64,000 bases of DNA from Ctenosaura bakeri (lineage: Eukaryota; Chordata; Lepidosauria; Squamata; Iguanidae), in assembly GCA_948474755.1 (NCBI GenBank), contig CAOLHI010000149.1, positions 620,001 through 684,000 of the forward strand, read 5' to 3'. Both the position numbers and the translations under genes were made by a program. Positions 10,082 to 21,147 of the stretch are shown here, one piece after another; positions within the stretch are counted from its first letter, which is position 1; each line of letters starts with the position of its first letter. The notes beneath the pieces were generated by a model. That model saw only the letters and a program-made list of their open reading frames with translations, made no database searches and was not told the origin of the DNA.

Positions 10082-11170
10082 CATGACAGAAAATGACAAG
10101 AAAATCTGTGTTGGGTTGTTTCAGCGGTTTTATTTCCCTTTTTTGGATTATATCATTCAATACATACTGGGAATGTGGTTCTTGTAACAAGTCTTTGGCA
10201 CACACTCTATGGAATTGCAGTCAAACACAGCTGTTGGGCAAGAGGTCTCTAGATAAGAAAATCTGGGTTTGGGCACAGCCTGTACTTTATAATTTGGTGA
10301 TATTTTCCGGCTGCTTGAGCACTTACTGAGTCCTCACAAGCCTGGCTGCACAAAAGCTTTTTGATGGTCAAGTCATCCGTCTTGAACTGTTGTAAAAGAT
10401 AGATAGATAGATGAATACATAAAAACAGGCTACTGTTTCAGAGGGACTGGAAACAGGCTCCCTTTTGCAGAATGATGGTGTTGGTGGTAAATGCTCTTAT
10501 GGGTTTCTTCCCATTCTTCTGGTAAGAACTGGCTCAAGGGAAAACTCTGTCGTCAAGATCCAACATCAGAGTTCTGTGGAGTAAATATTCTCTGGCAGAG
10601 GTTCTCACTGATTGTGCTACACAACCCTTGTATTAACTCATAACTGAATGTGCAACCAAATGTGAAATCCAAAGTACAAGAGCACACTGTATCTTCAACT
10701 TCCTTTTCTGTGGCCTTGAACTGAATGCAGACATTCTGCATTTGAAAAAAATGTCCAGCCACCTCTATAGAGACTTTCACAAAGGATTTTGACCTCCATC
10801 TTATTTCTCCTGCTTGCATTCTTATCCTATTCTTTATTTATATCAAGTTGCAATGTTTTGTTCTTATTTCCTGAATAGAAATTTGTATGCATTTGTGTGT
10901 GTCTTTTTCCTAATCTATGCCTCTTTGTGTGCATTTTTTCCACAGATATAATCTTGCTTATGCACATTTTTCAATTGTATGCATTTTTAAATATTGAGAT
11001 TTTTATACTATGTGCGTGATTTTACCCCTTCCCTCCCTCATCCCTGATCTGAGGGACCAAAGTAAAGAAGGAAAGAGATGGGAAATTTAATTCTTCATTC
11101 ACCTCCCAACTACTTAAGAAGAACTAAGAACATAAGAAGCATGCGGGAAACAACAACGATTACAACAACA
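10082..11170. other. Unannotated stretch
   Basis: No gene recognised. The segment 10850-10990 is T-rich with repeated 'tgtgtgcattttt'-like phrases and vaguely resembles the old repeat at 18600-18800, without clear ends. Confidence 0.35.
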
Positions 11171-11760
11171 AAAACTTTGGCTAGCATCCTGTTAAGCATT
11201 CACAATCATTAAATTAGATATATGACCTTGTAAATTCTGCTATTCACATTGCATGCAAATGTCTCCTAAAACCCACCTTAAAAGCCAAGCAACCACACCA
11301 GCTCAAAAAGTTCCATGGCACTGGTGTGTGAGGTGCTGAAAGATGGCACCTCCATCTTCATGCCAGTAAGCTGACACCTGACAAGCAGCTGCAACAGGAC
11401 TTCCCAGCTTTTTGTTGTTATTCTGTTCCTTGAAGTCACTTCTGACTTATGGAGACCCTAAGGCTCATTGAGTTTTCTTGGCAAGATCTGTTCAGAGAGG
11501 ATTTACCTTTGCCTTTCTCTGAGGCTGAGAGAATATGACTTGACACTTGACACTAGACTATGCTTGCTTTCTCACTGCTGTTGCTGCTGCTTTTTCCAGT
11601 ACAAGTTTCCCTGCTGCTGCTTTTCACACTGTGGTTCCCTGGAGGGAGGGAGCTGGATGCATCATTTCTCTGTGTCCTGCTCACCAGTTTCTCAAAACTC
11701 CCTTGGTTGGTGAGTCTACCTTGCTTTTAAGATGGGTTTTGGGAGGCTGGATACTTCTCC
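11171..11760 (+). repeat. Old interspersed repeat R (copy 1), split by a SINE
   Basis: Collinear similarity with 43230-43640: ctagcatcctgttaagca versus ctggcatcctgttaggca, then the 'aaaacccaccttaaaagcc', 'gtgaggtgctgaaagatg' and 'gagctggatgcatcattt' blocks, and the closing 'cttttaagatgggttttg'. The middle is interrupted by an antisense SINE at 11411-11540 that the other copy lacks. The wording at the 5' side of the second copy suggests a hAT relic, but I cannot name the family. Confidence 0.55.
11411..11540 (-). mobile_element. Sauria-type SINE, tail half
   Basis: Antisense: tail (gttattctgttccttgaagt in plus orientation) and body (gcaagatctgttcagagagg, tctgaggctgagagaatatg). The tRNA-like head is missing. 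It interrupts repeat R. Confidence 0.7.
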
Positions 11761-14006
11761 CATGAAGTCTTTATCCATAAATATAATTAAAATATGGACC
11801 CACCCCACACCCATAAACAATTCTCCACAAAATAAAAATAAAATCAAATCTAGGGTAGATATTAGCTAGAATCACTTTAGTAGCCCCAATTACAGTACAC
11901 CCAATAAATCAATTATTGAATTGTGAGTCACTTAGGCAAATCCAATCAATTCTTTGGCTCTACTCTAATTGGCACTAACAACAGGACCTAGGCCATTTTT
12001 TAAAGAACAACAAGAAGACCAAATCTTTTCTTCTTGGTCAGAAATATTTTGGAGAAACAGACATTACAGCAGTTAGACTGTATTTCTTACTTCCTCGGGG
12101 GCGGTCATTCTATTCCTCTTGTTCAACAATTCTTCTCTGTCCCTTTCTTCTAATAATAATATCCAAGATGGCCTCTCATTTCTTCAGAAGTGTCCTCTGA
12201 AGGACCAATGAGAAAAGTAATAAATCCAAAGAGAAAATTAGAAAGAAAACTTCCCATTCATGACATATTTAAAATATTTAACACATCCTTTGGTCTATGA
12301 AAACTAAAAGCAGTCTAGAACAATTGTTACCCTGAGCAATGCTTTCCTTAAACACAGCCTAGTTTGGCTGAGATGCTTATTGCCAAGCAGATGGAAGGAG
12401 TATTGGGTGGCAGGAAAAGCTGCATCTCACCAGCATGTCTTCCTCCTTTCTAGTTATAAGAGTTAGAACAGTTTCATATATGTACCAATGTCCCATGCTA
12501 TTTAAGCCTCCAGCTCTTTAGTTCAGTGGTTCATCAAAAGAGAAATCAGAAGCAAAACCAAAGGTTATGCATAGTTTTTACATTCATTTTAACACAAAAT
12601 ATTCTTTTAGATTAATGTTTTGGTATATTTTTTGGGGGGAGGAGAACTGTACTGAAAAATTGAGAGAAGTGTGGCAACTAAAGAAATAACTGCATTTATG
12701 TTCTTGCATTAGTCCATGGGGATTGGTTTTGATGTCCCAGCATTTTCTAGACTACCCCATACTTCATTTTTTCTGGAAAAAAGGTTGAACTGCCTCCTCA
12801 GAAACCCCCAGGAGCTGTGATTCCTATGTTAAATAGCTTGCAGGAGTGTGATGCCCTAGTTCCAGGACTCAGGTGAAAACACAGAGAGGACCCTCCCCAA
12901 CAGCCAAAAGGGGCATGAACAGGACAATAATTACTGCAGCCCAGTGTAGAGGAGAAAAGGGAGAGCCCACAAGGTTCGGAGTGTTTATATAGAGAAGATG
13001 CATTAATTAGGCAAATTATGGGGGAGGCTGCCATAAATACAGGGGAGGGGAGGGGGAGAAAGCTATTGCAGAGAAGTGGTGTCACTGGTGGAAACAATGG
13101 AGTTCTATGTTTGCATGTCTGACACATATGTTCCTGGAAACCTTGACCCTCACTTTGTGTGCTGACTTTGCTACTGAATATTCCTTTGGACTGTCACATG
13201 GAATTTATTACTGGCTTTGACTGCTGAAACAACAAATGGTAACTGGCTGATGAACTGTTGTATGCTTTGTTCGAGGCTGACGGTAAAGACTCTAATTGGA
13301 TTGCTGTGAACCTTGGCTTGCTGCTAGCATAGGAGACTGTGTCCCACTATAATGTTTAATGTTAAAAGAACACAACTCTTTTTCAAAATCAGAAGTGGAC
13401 TCTTCCAGTTTTATTTTTGACAATTTTGACAGGCCATTCCAAACCTGAATTGGATTTGGATTGGGCTAGGCCATCACTGCAGACCTGGAGTTTCCCAGAG
13501 GGAGAAAACTGGCGCCTGGGACACAAGGACTTTGGCCTTTCTCCAGAAGTATAAAGTTCCAAGTGTGTTAGCCATTCTAGTGCATGTAAATGATGAGTTA
13601 CATATAACTGGTTCTTTGTGTCTAATTCCTTTATCCAATAACAAAGGTACTGTGTAATTAATTTGGTTACTGGAGATAACCTTGCTTCTGTTGAGCTGTA
13701 CATTTAACTTTTTAAAATTATTTCCCAAGAAAATGTGTTAGAAAATGTTATAGAAAATGAATTATATTTATGCAAATGAGGACAAATATCACATGGTTCA
13801 AGTGCCTTGTGCTTTGTTGTAGGGGTTGGGAGAATGACAAGGTGGATAGGATGATATGTTTTGTATCACAGTCATGCAGCTTCTAGTATTCAATTTTTTT
13901 AAAAAAAGTAATTAGAAATAATTCAGTTCCTCATTGAAAATCAAGTAATAGTTGCATATTTTTAAATGCAACTTTCATAGTAATTATTTGGATATTGCTG
14001 GTGTGA
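11761..14006. other. Unannotated low-repeat stretch
   Basis: No gene, exon or named repeat is recognised. A match to the POU octamer (ATGCAAAT) is at 13770-13777. Open frames on both strands (for example 12798-13127 minus and 13389-13703 minus) have no recognisable domains. Confidence 0.4.
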
Positions 14007-14232
14007 GACTTCAAGTTTTTCCCCCAACTTTTGGTGATGCTATGGTGAGCTATCATGGGGTCTTTTTTGCAAGATTTATTCAGAGGGGTTTGCTATTGCC
14101 TTCTTTATAGGCTGAGAGAATGTTACTTGCCCAAGGTCACCCAGTGAGTTCCCACAGCTGAGCAGGGATTCAGACTCTGGTCTCCCAAAGTCCTAGTCCA
14201 ATATTTAAATTGCTATACCAAACTGCCTCCAA
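14007..14232 (-). mobile_element. Sauria-type SINE, diverged
   Basis: Antisense copy: 'tatggtgagctatcatgggg', 'gcaagatttattcagagggg', 'cttgcccaaggtcacccagt', 'ctctggtctcccaaagtcct'. It ends within three bases of the next element's TA target site. Confidence 0.75.
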
Positions 14233-14236
14233 ATTA

Positions 14237-14516
14237 CAGTTGGTCCTCCACATTTGTTGGCTTCCCTATTATGAATTCGATGATTCGCAGAGTTGATTAG
14301 TATGTTCTCTCTAGGAATTTTTAGACCCTCCAGCATTATTCCGTGATCAACTTCTGCTGGAAGTTGACCATAGAGCTGCCCCAGAGGACCTAGAGATTCC
14401 TAGAGAAGGGTTCTCTTGGGTACAAAAAAGTTTGTGATTTTTATTTATATTCATGGTTTTCCCACTTTTGCAGGAGTCTTGGCCCCCTAACCCCTGAAAA
14501 AGTGGAGGGTCCACTG
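14237..14516. mobile_element. Pogo/Tigger-like MITE with TA target duplication
   Basis: Left end CAGTTGGTCCTCCACATTTG and right end AGTGGAGGGTCCACTG are inverted repeats, with TA on each outer side (14235-14236 and 14517-14518). TA duplication and the CAGTTGGYCCTCC terminus point to the pogo/Tigger branch of Tc1/mariner. Length 280 bp. Non-coding. Confidence 0.8.
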
Positions 14517-14518
14517 TA

Positions 14519-15590
14519 TCAAGTTCTTGGAACTATTACTGCAAGTAAACTAAGTTTCCAAACTCCAAGCCACTCCTTCTAGATTTTGTCCTTTATAAAG
14601 CCAACTCATATTTAAAATCCCTTCCTCCATTCTCCTTGAAGTCTCAGCAGGGTAAGTATCTATGAGGAGCTCAGCTCTATCAGTTACTCAAAAGAATGGC
14701 TCCAGCCTCCATGATAAATGGCAAATGGTGTGACATTTCCAGAAATGAGATGTGCATGCCACTTGCTTCCAGTCCCCCTTGATAATATACAATGTGGCAC
14801 CACCCGCTGCACTGAAGCCTAGGATGAATGTGATATTCAGAGAAAGAAAGCCAACTTTGGAAGCTGTTGAAATGGGCGGGGGGCAAAAATGCCATGATGC
14901 CACTTTATTGCTGGACATTATCATTTCCCGAACAGGGACTTTGCTTCAAACATTTAAACTGCAGTGCCCTTATGCTCTATTAATTCTTGGTATTTACCCT
15001 CTGGAAGTACCAGCATACATAACTTTATTCTTGCTTCAGCATCATTATTTCATTTCTAGTGGCAGGATAATTTTTCGTTCTTGTTTGGAAGTAATGAGTT
15101 TGCTCAATAACGGACAACATGTGAGCTCTCAATCAACTCCTTCTGAGGACAGATGAGTAAACACCCTTTTTACAGAGCTTGATGCTTGCCTAGTGCTTGC
15201 TGTGAAAGGTTTCTGGGGCAAAAAAGAATGAAAAACTAGAAATGTTTAGTGTTTATGTTCTGTTGCAGAGGATTTATTGGTTATGTCTCTATATCACCTT
15301 TCCTGTAAGAGTTTTTGTCAGGGCCATGTGGAGATACGAACCTAGCTCTGCCTGGTGCTACTCTGATAAATCAAATTGTGTTTGAAGTGCTTCACACACA
15401 TGAGGGTGGTGCATGACACTGTCTACAGGCTGATTGTGACATCCATGACTACAGTTTGTGAGAGGTTCTGTGCTTCCAAGCACTGTAGAATTTACAAGAG
15501 AACTTGGATGGTCTTTATTTTTGCAGAAAACTATCACCACTAGCACCACCACCCAAAAAATTGACATTGCTGCCATGGTTATCGTTACTA
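14519..15590. other. Low-repeat stretch, possible conserved non-coding block
   Basis: No transposon recognised. The part 14690-15150 is repeat-free, balanced in composition, and holds the longest open frame of this area (14752-15156, plus). That frame has no recognisable domain and no exon context, so I do not call it a gene. Confidence 0.35.
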
Positions 15591-15691
15591 CAGTATGATG
15601 TCAGGACTGTAGATCTGTCCAGCACTTTCTTTCCATTGACAGCAAAGTCTGAAGCCTATAAACAAGGCAAGAATGTCTTGGTATATGTGGC

Positions 15692-16370
15692 TTGGGTCCA
15701 GGTGACTTGAAGGACCATATTTCCCTTTATGAGCCCATTAAATCTCTAAGATCATCAGGAGAGGCCTTTCTCACTGTCCCACCATCTTCTCAGGCTTGGT
15801 GGGAACAAAAGGAAGGACCTTCTCAGTGGCTGCTCCTAGTCTTTGGATCTCCCTCCCTAGGAAGGATAGGATAGGTCCCTACTTGTTCACCTTCTATCAA
15901 AAACTGAAAACATTCTTGTGCCACTAGACTTTTAGAAATTGAATGGGGTGGGCTTTTAATGATGTGCTATGCAGTTTTATGGTTTGTATAACCATGAGAA
16001 CCATCATGGTGTCGTGGTCTGAGTGTTAGTCTATGGCCCTGGAGACCAGGGTTTGATTCTGCACTTGGCCATGGAAACCCACTGAGTGACCTCGGGTGCC
16101 TCACACACTCTCAGACCCAGAAAACTCTGTGATAGGTTTGCCATAAGTCAGAAATGTCTTGAAGGCACACAACAACAACAACATAGTGATCATGCTTTTA
16201 ATGTTTAGTGTTTTAATTTCATAAATTGCTTAATTCCTTTTTAGTTAACTTTCATTTTCATACTTTTATCAAAGTTTTTATATAGTTCCTTTTAAAAATC
16301 TGTATTGTTTTAAAAATGTTGTTAGCCACCTTGAGGCTTAGGACCTGCCTTCTGGCTGGTTCTAGAAAAG
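15692..16370 (+). pseudogene. L2-like LINE, reverse-transcriptase C-terminus and 3' UTR remnant
   Basis: Translation of 15692-15800 gives LKDHISLYEPIKSLRSSGEA, matching the usual L2 C-terminal pattern (a leucine-rich stretch, tyrosine-proline, then LRSS). 'ggaccttctcagtggctgct' corresponds to the conserved AFSVAAP region. A 3' UTR follows, ending near 16330-16370 (gttgttagccaccttgaggc). A sense SINE at 15998-16184 interrupts the UTR. The frame is broken and lacks the catalytic core. Confidence 0.75.
15998..16184 (+). mobile_element. Sauria-type SINE inside an L2-like LINE
   Basis: Sense copy from catcatggtgtcgtggtctg through ggagaccagggtttgattct (B-box region) to the Bov-B-like tail cttgaaggcacacaacaaca. 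The internal aacaaatcttgccaagaaaa block is shortened, as in the copies at 1104 and 32029. Confidence 0.8.
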
Positions 16371-16384
16371 TACCTGCTAGGAGA

Positions 16385-18223
16385 AGCTCTAGGACCCAAA
16401 GGCTATTAATGCTGAGAGCCAGAAGGATAAACTGTTTTCCAGAGAAAGCTTGGTCAGGTCAGCGGATGTGCTGATCCTCTGAATTTTACTTACCTCCATG
16501 CTGTTAGTGCTGCTGCCAAAGCAAGCTTTGACAAAAGCCAAAAACAAGCTTACCATGAATTCAGTGTGTTGAGTTAATGAATTTAAGTAATTTAAGTAAT
16601 GGATGGCAGTAATGGTCACACTGAAAATGGTATCAAATGGAAAACAGAACTTGAAATTAATTTCATTTCAATTTAATTTTTAACTTGGAATTTAAACATA
16701 ATGAAAGACAACATTAAATAGTAGAGGAGGAGGAGAAATTGCTTTAGAAAATTACTGTTGGGCATGATGAAGCTAAGGAGACTCTTAACACATTTCGTTT
16801 GTATCTGAACATGCCCTATTTTGCTTGTGGCCTTCAACAGGCGGCTTGATTCTAGAACTTTTTAGCCATTACATCTAAGTTAGGCTAAAATGAAAAATCG
16901 GGGTTCCTAGCTGGAGAGTCTCCCCCATTGAAGAGGGGCTCTTTTTCACACTCAACACTCTTTACTGAGCAGTAATGGAGAAGCCTGGCTGAGTGCCCTG
17001 TCCTCGCTGAATTCATATGAATTGAGTTCATATAATCTGTGAAGAGAGATGAAGTCTTATGGAAATGGACCTTGAAGGATTGCAGAGATCAGCACTGAAG
17101 AAAAGGAAGCATTCCATCCCGTTGCAAGTGAACTTGGCAGCCCATCCAGGCAAGTTTACCCTAACTGCTGCATCATCTCTGCAGGGAACATCATGTTAAT
17201 GCAAGTAAATATTAAGAATGTCATGCAAAGAAATCATGCTTCCAGGAATGGCTCATTATTTCTCTCTCTTGTCAAGTGCACCTTTGCACAACCCATCATC
17301 AGCTAAAATATTTGAGCCAAGTAGGAAAGCCCAGAATCAATTCCTTCCTGAGACTGTGGGGCTCAGCTAAAGATGGAGATTGCCACTTAGTTCATTCTCA
17401 TATGCAATAAGAAATATTTTCAGTAGTTTTCTCCCAATGGGGTGAGATTAAAAGAGTTTTATACATTTTTGTTGGTTTTTCACATTTTTCATATCTCCCC
17501 CCCAACATTTTTTGTGAAAAGGATCATTTTGCCCAGAAAAGAGAATAATCTCTGCTCAAATTCACATTTTTTTTGCAAAGAATGCCAAAGAAAAGTTTCC
17601 CAATATATTCCAAAAATGCATGTTGAAAAAAATATATTAAAAAAATACAACAGGAAATGAAATATGACCATCTTCTCAGTGTGCTGAGACACTATTTCTC
17701 ATGGAGGCTGAGAATATTTGTGAGTATTCTTTACCTCCCTAAGTTCATCCTTGGCAACTAGAAGCCTTGGTCCTACCAAGGCAGCTGATTGGAAAAGAGA
17801 ACTACAGGTAAATTAAAGCGGTGTCTCAAACATCTGAGAAGCATTCTTTTTGGACAGAGAGTCATGTGGAACACAAGAGGCGGGAATCTCAACAAGAGCA
17901 AAAAGGGAAGAAAAAAAGAAATAATTAATCAAAGTAACTAAATATAAACACAACAATTAGAATTTTAGAATTCAACTGGTGTAAATACAATCTTGCAAGT
18001 ATAAAATACTGAGTGACTAAACAGATGCGAACAACAAATACTGACAAGTAGATAAATGTATTGAATCAGGATGCTGAAGTTATCGTTATGTCAAAGGTGA
18101 GGGAAAGAAAAAGTATTTTCCTTTAGAGGCAGTGACAGCTGGCTGTTTCCAAATCAATGGGGCAATGATCACATTCTGTGCTATAGGCAAATAGTCTAGT
18201 GCTGAATCGTGTCTCTAAAGTAT
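16385..18223. other. Low-repeat stretch, possible conserved non-coding block
   Basis: No gene recognised. The part 16930-17330 looks non-repetitive and CNE-like. The part 17460-17660 is T/A-rich with cattttgcccagaaaa and aaagaatgcc phrases reminiscent of the old repeat at 18600-18800. Nothing else is supported. Confidence 0.35.
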
Positions 18224-18424
18224 GGCCATCTCCGCACTGCACTGTTATAGCGCTATTATTCCACTTTCGACATCCTATGGAATCCTGGGGTTTGCAGTTT
18301 AGGGAGGGGCCTTTAGAATTCTCAGCCAGAGAGCTCTTTGGCCTCAGTAAACTACAAACCCCAGAATTGCACAGGATGTTGAAAGTGGAATAATAGCACC
18401 ATAACAGTGTGGGGTGGAAATGGC
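18224..18424. mobile_element. Foldback inverted-repeat element, family F (copy 6)
   Basis: Left terminus GGCCATCTCCGCACTGCACTG; right terminus CAGTGTGGGGTGGAAATGGC. Full arms are present (ccactttcgacatcctatgg versus cacaggatgttgaaagtgga). Length 201 bp. Confidence 0.85.
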
Positions 18425-18599
18425 TGAGGTTTGTTAGGTTGGATAGCTTTGTTAAAGTTCAAACTTATATTCAGAGTGAAGTAAGCCTACCTGCACTGGC
18501 ATGGAAGCCACCCGCCACTAGGGAAGAGGAAGAATATTTGAATGAATATGTATATTTATATGCATCTCTCCCTCCCTCCCTGTGTGTGTGTAAATGTAT

Positions 18600-18810
18600 T
18601 GCTGAAGCCTGGACTGAATATTCACAGTTGTGGACTTATTCTGTGCAAAATTTGGATGTGGTCATTTTGCATAAAAACCAGCGTTTTCTGTGCAGGAAAT
18701 AATATTTCTGTGTGGAAGTATTATGTTCTGCACAGGAAAAGATGTTTCCTGCTCAAAATGTGCAGCAACTGGGGAGATTCCATGCAAAATTCACATGTAG
18801 TTGATTTGCA
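18600..18810 (+). repeat. Old unnamed interspersed repeat S (copy 1)
   Basis: Collinear with 48145-48330: gacttattctgtgcaaaatt versus ggcttattctatgcaaaaat, then gtggtcattttgcataaaa versus gtggttattttgcacagaa, ttctgtgtggaagtattatg versus ttctgcacagaagtattatt, and ttccatgcaaaattcacatg. It is rich in the phrase tgcacagaaa. I cannot name the family and see no terminal repeats. Confidence 0.5.
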
Positions 18811-19105
18811 CTGATTTATTTATAATTGATGAATTACATACCTATTTTGGAATTAAGATTTTAGTCAGATTACATTTTGCTTTGGAGCAATCCTGGAAGT
18901 TAGTAGATCTGCAGCCTGATCTGCTTATAGCTTGGAAATTACCGTCTATCCAGCAGAAATTGATTCACTTTACCCTTTGGGTGGTTAAAAGACCTCTGCT
19001 GAAGCTTGTAAAAGCCCAGCTAATCTTATTCAATGGACTGAGGACTTCATCTCCTTTCAACATTTAAATATGTGGACTATAGATGTCAGCTCCACAAGGA
19101 TGCCT
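18811..19105. other. Unannotated stretch
   Basis: An open frame at 18801-19067 (plus) has leucine-rich text without a recognisable family. I considered a LINE remnant but could not support it. Confidence 0.3.
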
Positions 19106-19262
19106 ATTTTTCTCTATGTATTTAATTTATATTTTGCCTTTTCCCTGAATGGGACCTAAGGCAGCTCACAATGTGAATTAAAGCAAGGTGCGAGGATTAA
19201 AATTAGTAATAAAGAAGTTTGCAAAAACCCATTAAATACATTACCCTATTAAATTAAAATAT
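19106..19262 (-). mobile_element. LINE 3' tail, antisense (L2-like)
   Basis: The order 'tttatattttgccttttccc', 'gggacctaaggcagctcaca', 'attaaagcaaggtg' is the antisense of the generic LINE 3' end also seen at 4610 and 6590. Confidence 0.45.
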
Positions 19263-20978
19263 CAGTACTTGGACAACACCTGGACATTTGGTCATCATTT
19301 TTTAAAACGTATGTATGTATGATTTCTCATTACTGTTGTGTTGTCTGTTTGTTTTCTATTTTACTTTTGCAATTCTTTTCACCTTCCCCCTTCTTTTTTT
19401 TTTTTTAAATGAATGTGAAAATAAAGAAACAAGAGCCAAAGCACCAGGTCATTTTTTTTTTGGTGTCGGTGTCAGAACCGGCAACTGGTTCTTGCTGGTG
19501 TGGAAGGACTATGAGTGAAAACTAAGAAAAGACGGATGTCTGACATTATTTCTGTATAGTTCCCTGGGATTATTTGGATTTCTGCTACCCGCGCTGGCAG
19601 TCATTTTGACCACAAATTGAAGCTATTGCCAGCTTTTCAGGAATCTGAGGGAATCAATAACTTTGGGGGCAGGTTAGGCCTTTTCCCAAGAAATTCCAAT
19701 TTGTGGCGTGTGAAGGGATTAATGGGTAATATCACTTTCCCCGCGTCGTCCCCCTTTCTAAAATGCCATTCTGCTGATGCAGCATTAACAGCACCTCTGG
19801 TCATCTTTTTTCCTCCAAGAAAACACCCAACGTTAGGCCTAAAAGACTCAGGAAATAGGAAACCAGATTAACTGTCATATCTCATCATGGAGCTTGCTTG
19901 GGGTTGTGGGATGAAATTACACTGGCCTTTTTTTTTTTTTAATGTCCCCTCTTGAGTCCCCACGGTCAAAATACTATCCCTAATGTCATTTTCTGTGTAT
20001 TTATTTATTGGTGTGTTGCTGGACACAGACCTGATTGTGATTATATTATAGCAAAGGAACTGGTACCATATGGAATATATTAGCCATGACACAAGAGAGC
20101 TGTTATATATGGGATAAAATATCTCTGTTGATGGGAAGCGATGGCTCATGGCGGGGTGAAGAAAGTGAATCGGGAGCCCTTTGATCTCTGTATGTTGGAT
20201 TCAAATTCATCTTAGGCCTACAGTGGCTATGGCTTTATTGCCATTTAATGGCCTCGATGAAATGAATTGAGGGCATCAGTTCAGTCTATTTACTAATGGG
20301 CAGAAAGATGGCTTTTACAATACACACCAGTTAAATATTTTGGAAGGCAGCCTGAGACTGCATTTTTGAGCCTTCCGACTAAAACCAACCCAGCTGAAGG
20401 CTATGGAATTGCTTTAAAATATCTGAGGTTGGATTTAGGCTCTCTTGCCCAAGCTGTTTAACTGCGTGCCAGCCAGTTTTTTTTAAAAATGATCCATACA
20501 TAATTACATTGGATTACTGAGATGTAAACCAGTTTAATGTAACCGAGTCCAATGACATTGTTCAATCAATCAATCAATCAATCAATGGTATAATAAATGG
20601 TCCCATTGGATTCTATCTCTCCAAGAAGTTCAAACCAAATTTTCATGAGGGTAGTAGGATGCTCTGTCTTCACAGCAACATTTCAAGGTAGGTTATACTG
20701 GGACAGAACGGTTTAGGTGTTGGACTTGGCAGAGTTACACATTCTTAGGGTCCACTGAATGACTGAGTTAATTTAGGACAGAACCTCTCCCTCTCGCTCT
20801 CCTACCTTCAAGGAGAGGCATGAAGATATAGTGGAGAGGAATAGAGCTGCTATGACTTCTTGAGAAGAAAGGTAAGATATAAAGGTAACACTCTGTATAC
20901 TTTGCTCATTAAAAGGTGTTAAATTGTCAGAATGCACTAAGAAGTATCTGCCAGTGTGTTCAAAGAGATTTAATCCCA
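19263..20978. other. Longest low-repeat stretch; candidate conserved non-coding region
   Basis: Apart from poly(T) runs and a (TCAA)n at 20562-20586, no repeat is recognised. Segments 19560-19860 and 20100-20470 are balanced in composition, keep CpGs, and carry homeodomain-like cores (gggattaatgggtaa at about 19717-19731). Non-coding in all frames. Conservation cannot be judged here. Confidence 0.4.
20562..20586 (+). repeat. Microsatellite (TCAA)6
   Basis: About six tandem TCAA units, uninterrupted. Confidence 0.95.
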
Positions 20979-21144
20979 GGCCATTTCCGTACTAGACTGT
21001 TACAGTGCTATTACTCCACTTTCAACATCCTATGGAACCCTGGGATATGCCTCAAAGGCTCCTCCCTAAACTGCAAACCCCTGGATTCCATAGGATGTTG
21101 AAAGTGGAGTAATAGCACTATAACAGTATAGTGCATATATGGAC
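20979..21144. mobile_element. Foldback element, family F (copy 7), with CCA target duplication
   Basis: Left terminus GGCCATTTCCGTACTAGACT; right terminus AGTGCATATATGGAC. The trinucleotide CCA lies immediately outside both ends (20976-20978 and 21145-21147). The centre is shorter than in other copies: the 'agagctctttggc' part is deleted, giving 166 bp. The arms remain well paired. Confidence 0.85.
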
Positions 21145-21147
21145 CCA

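Noticed and set aside
18801..19067. LINE ORF fragment in the leucine-rich frame
   Set aside because: The text did not match the CR1, L2 or L1 C-terminal patterns that are recognisable elsewhere in the window.
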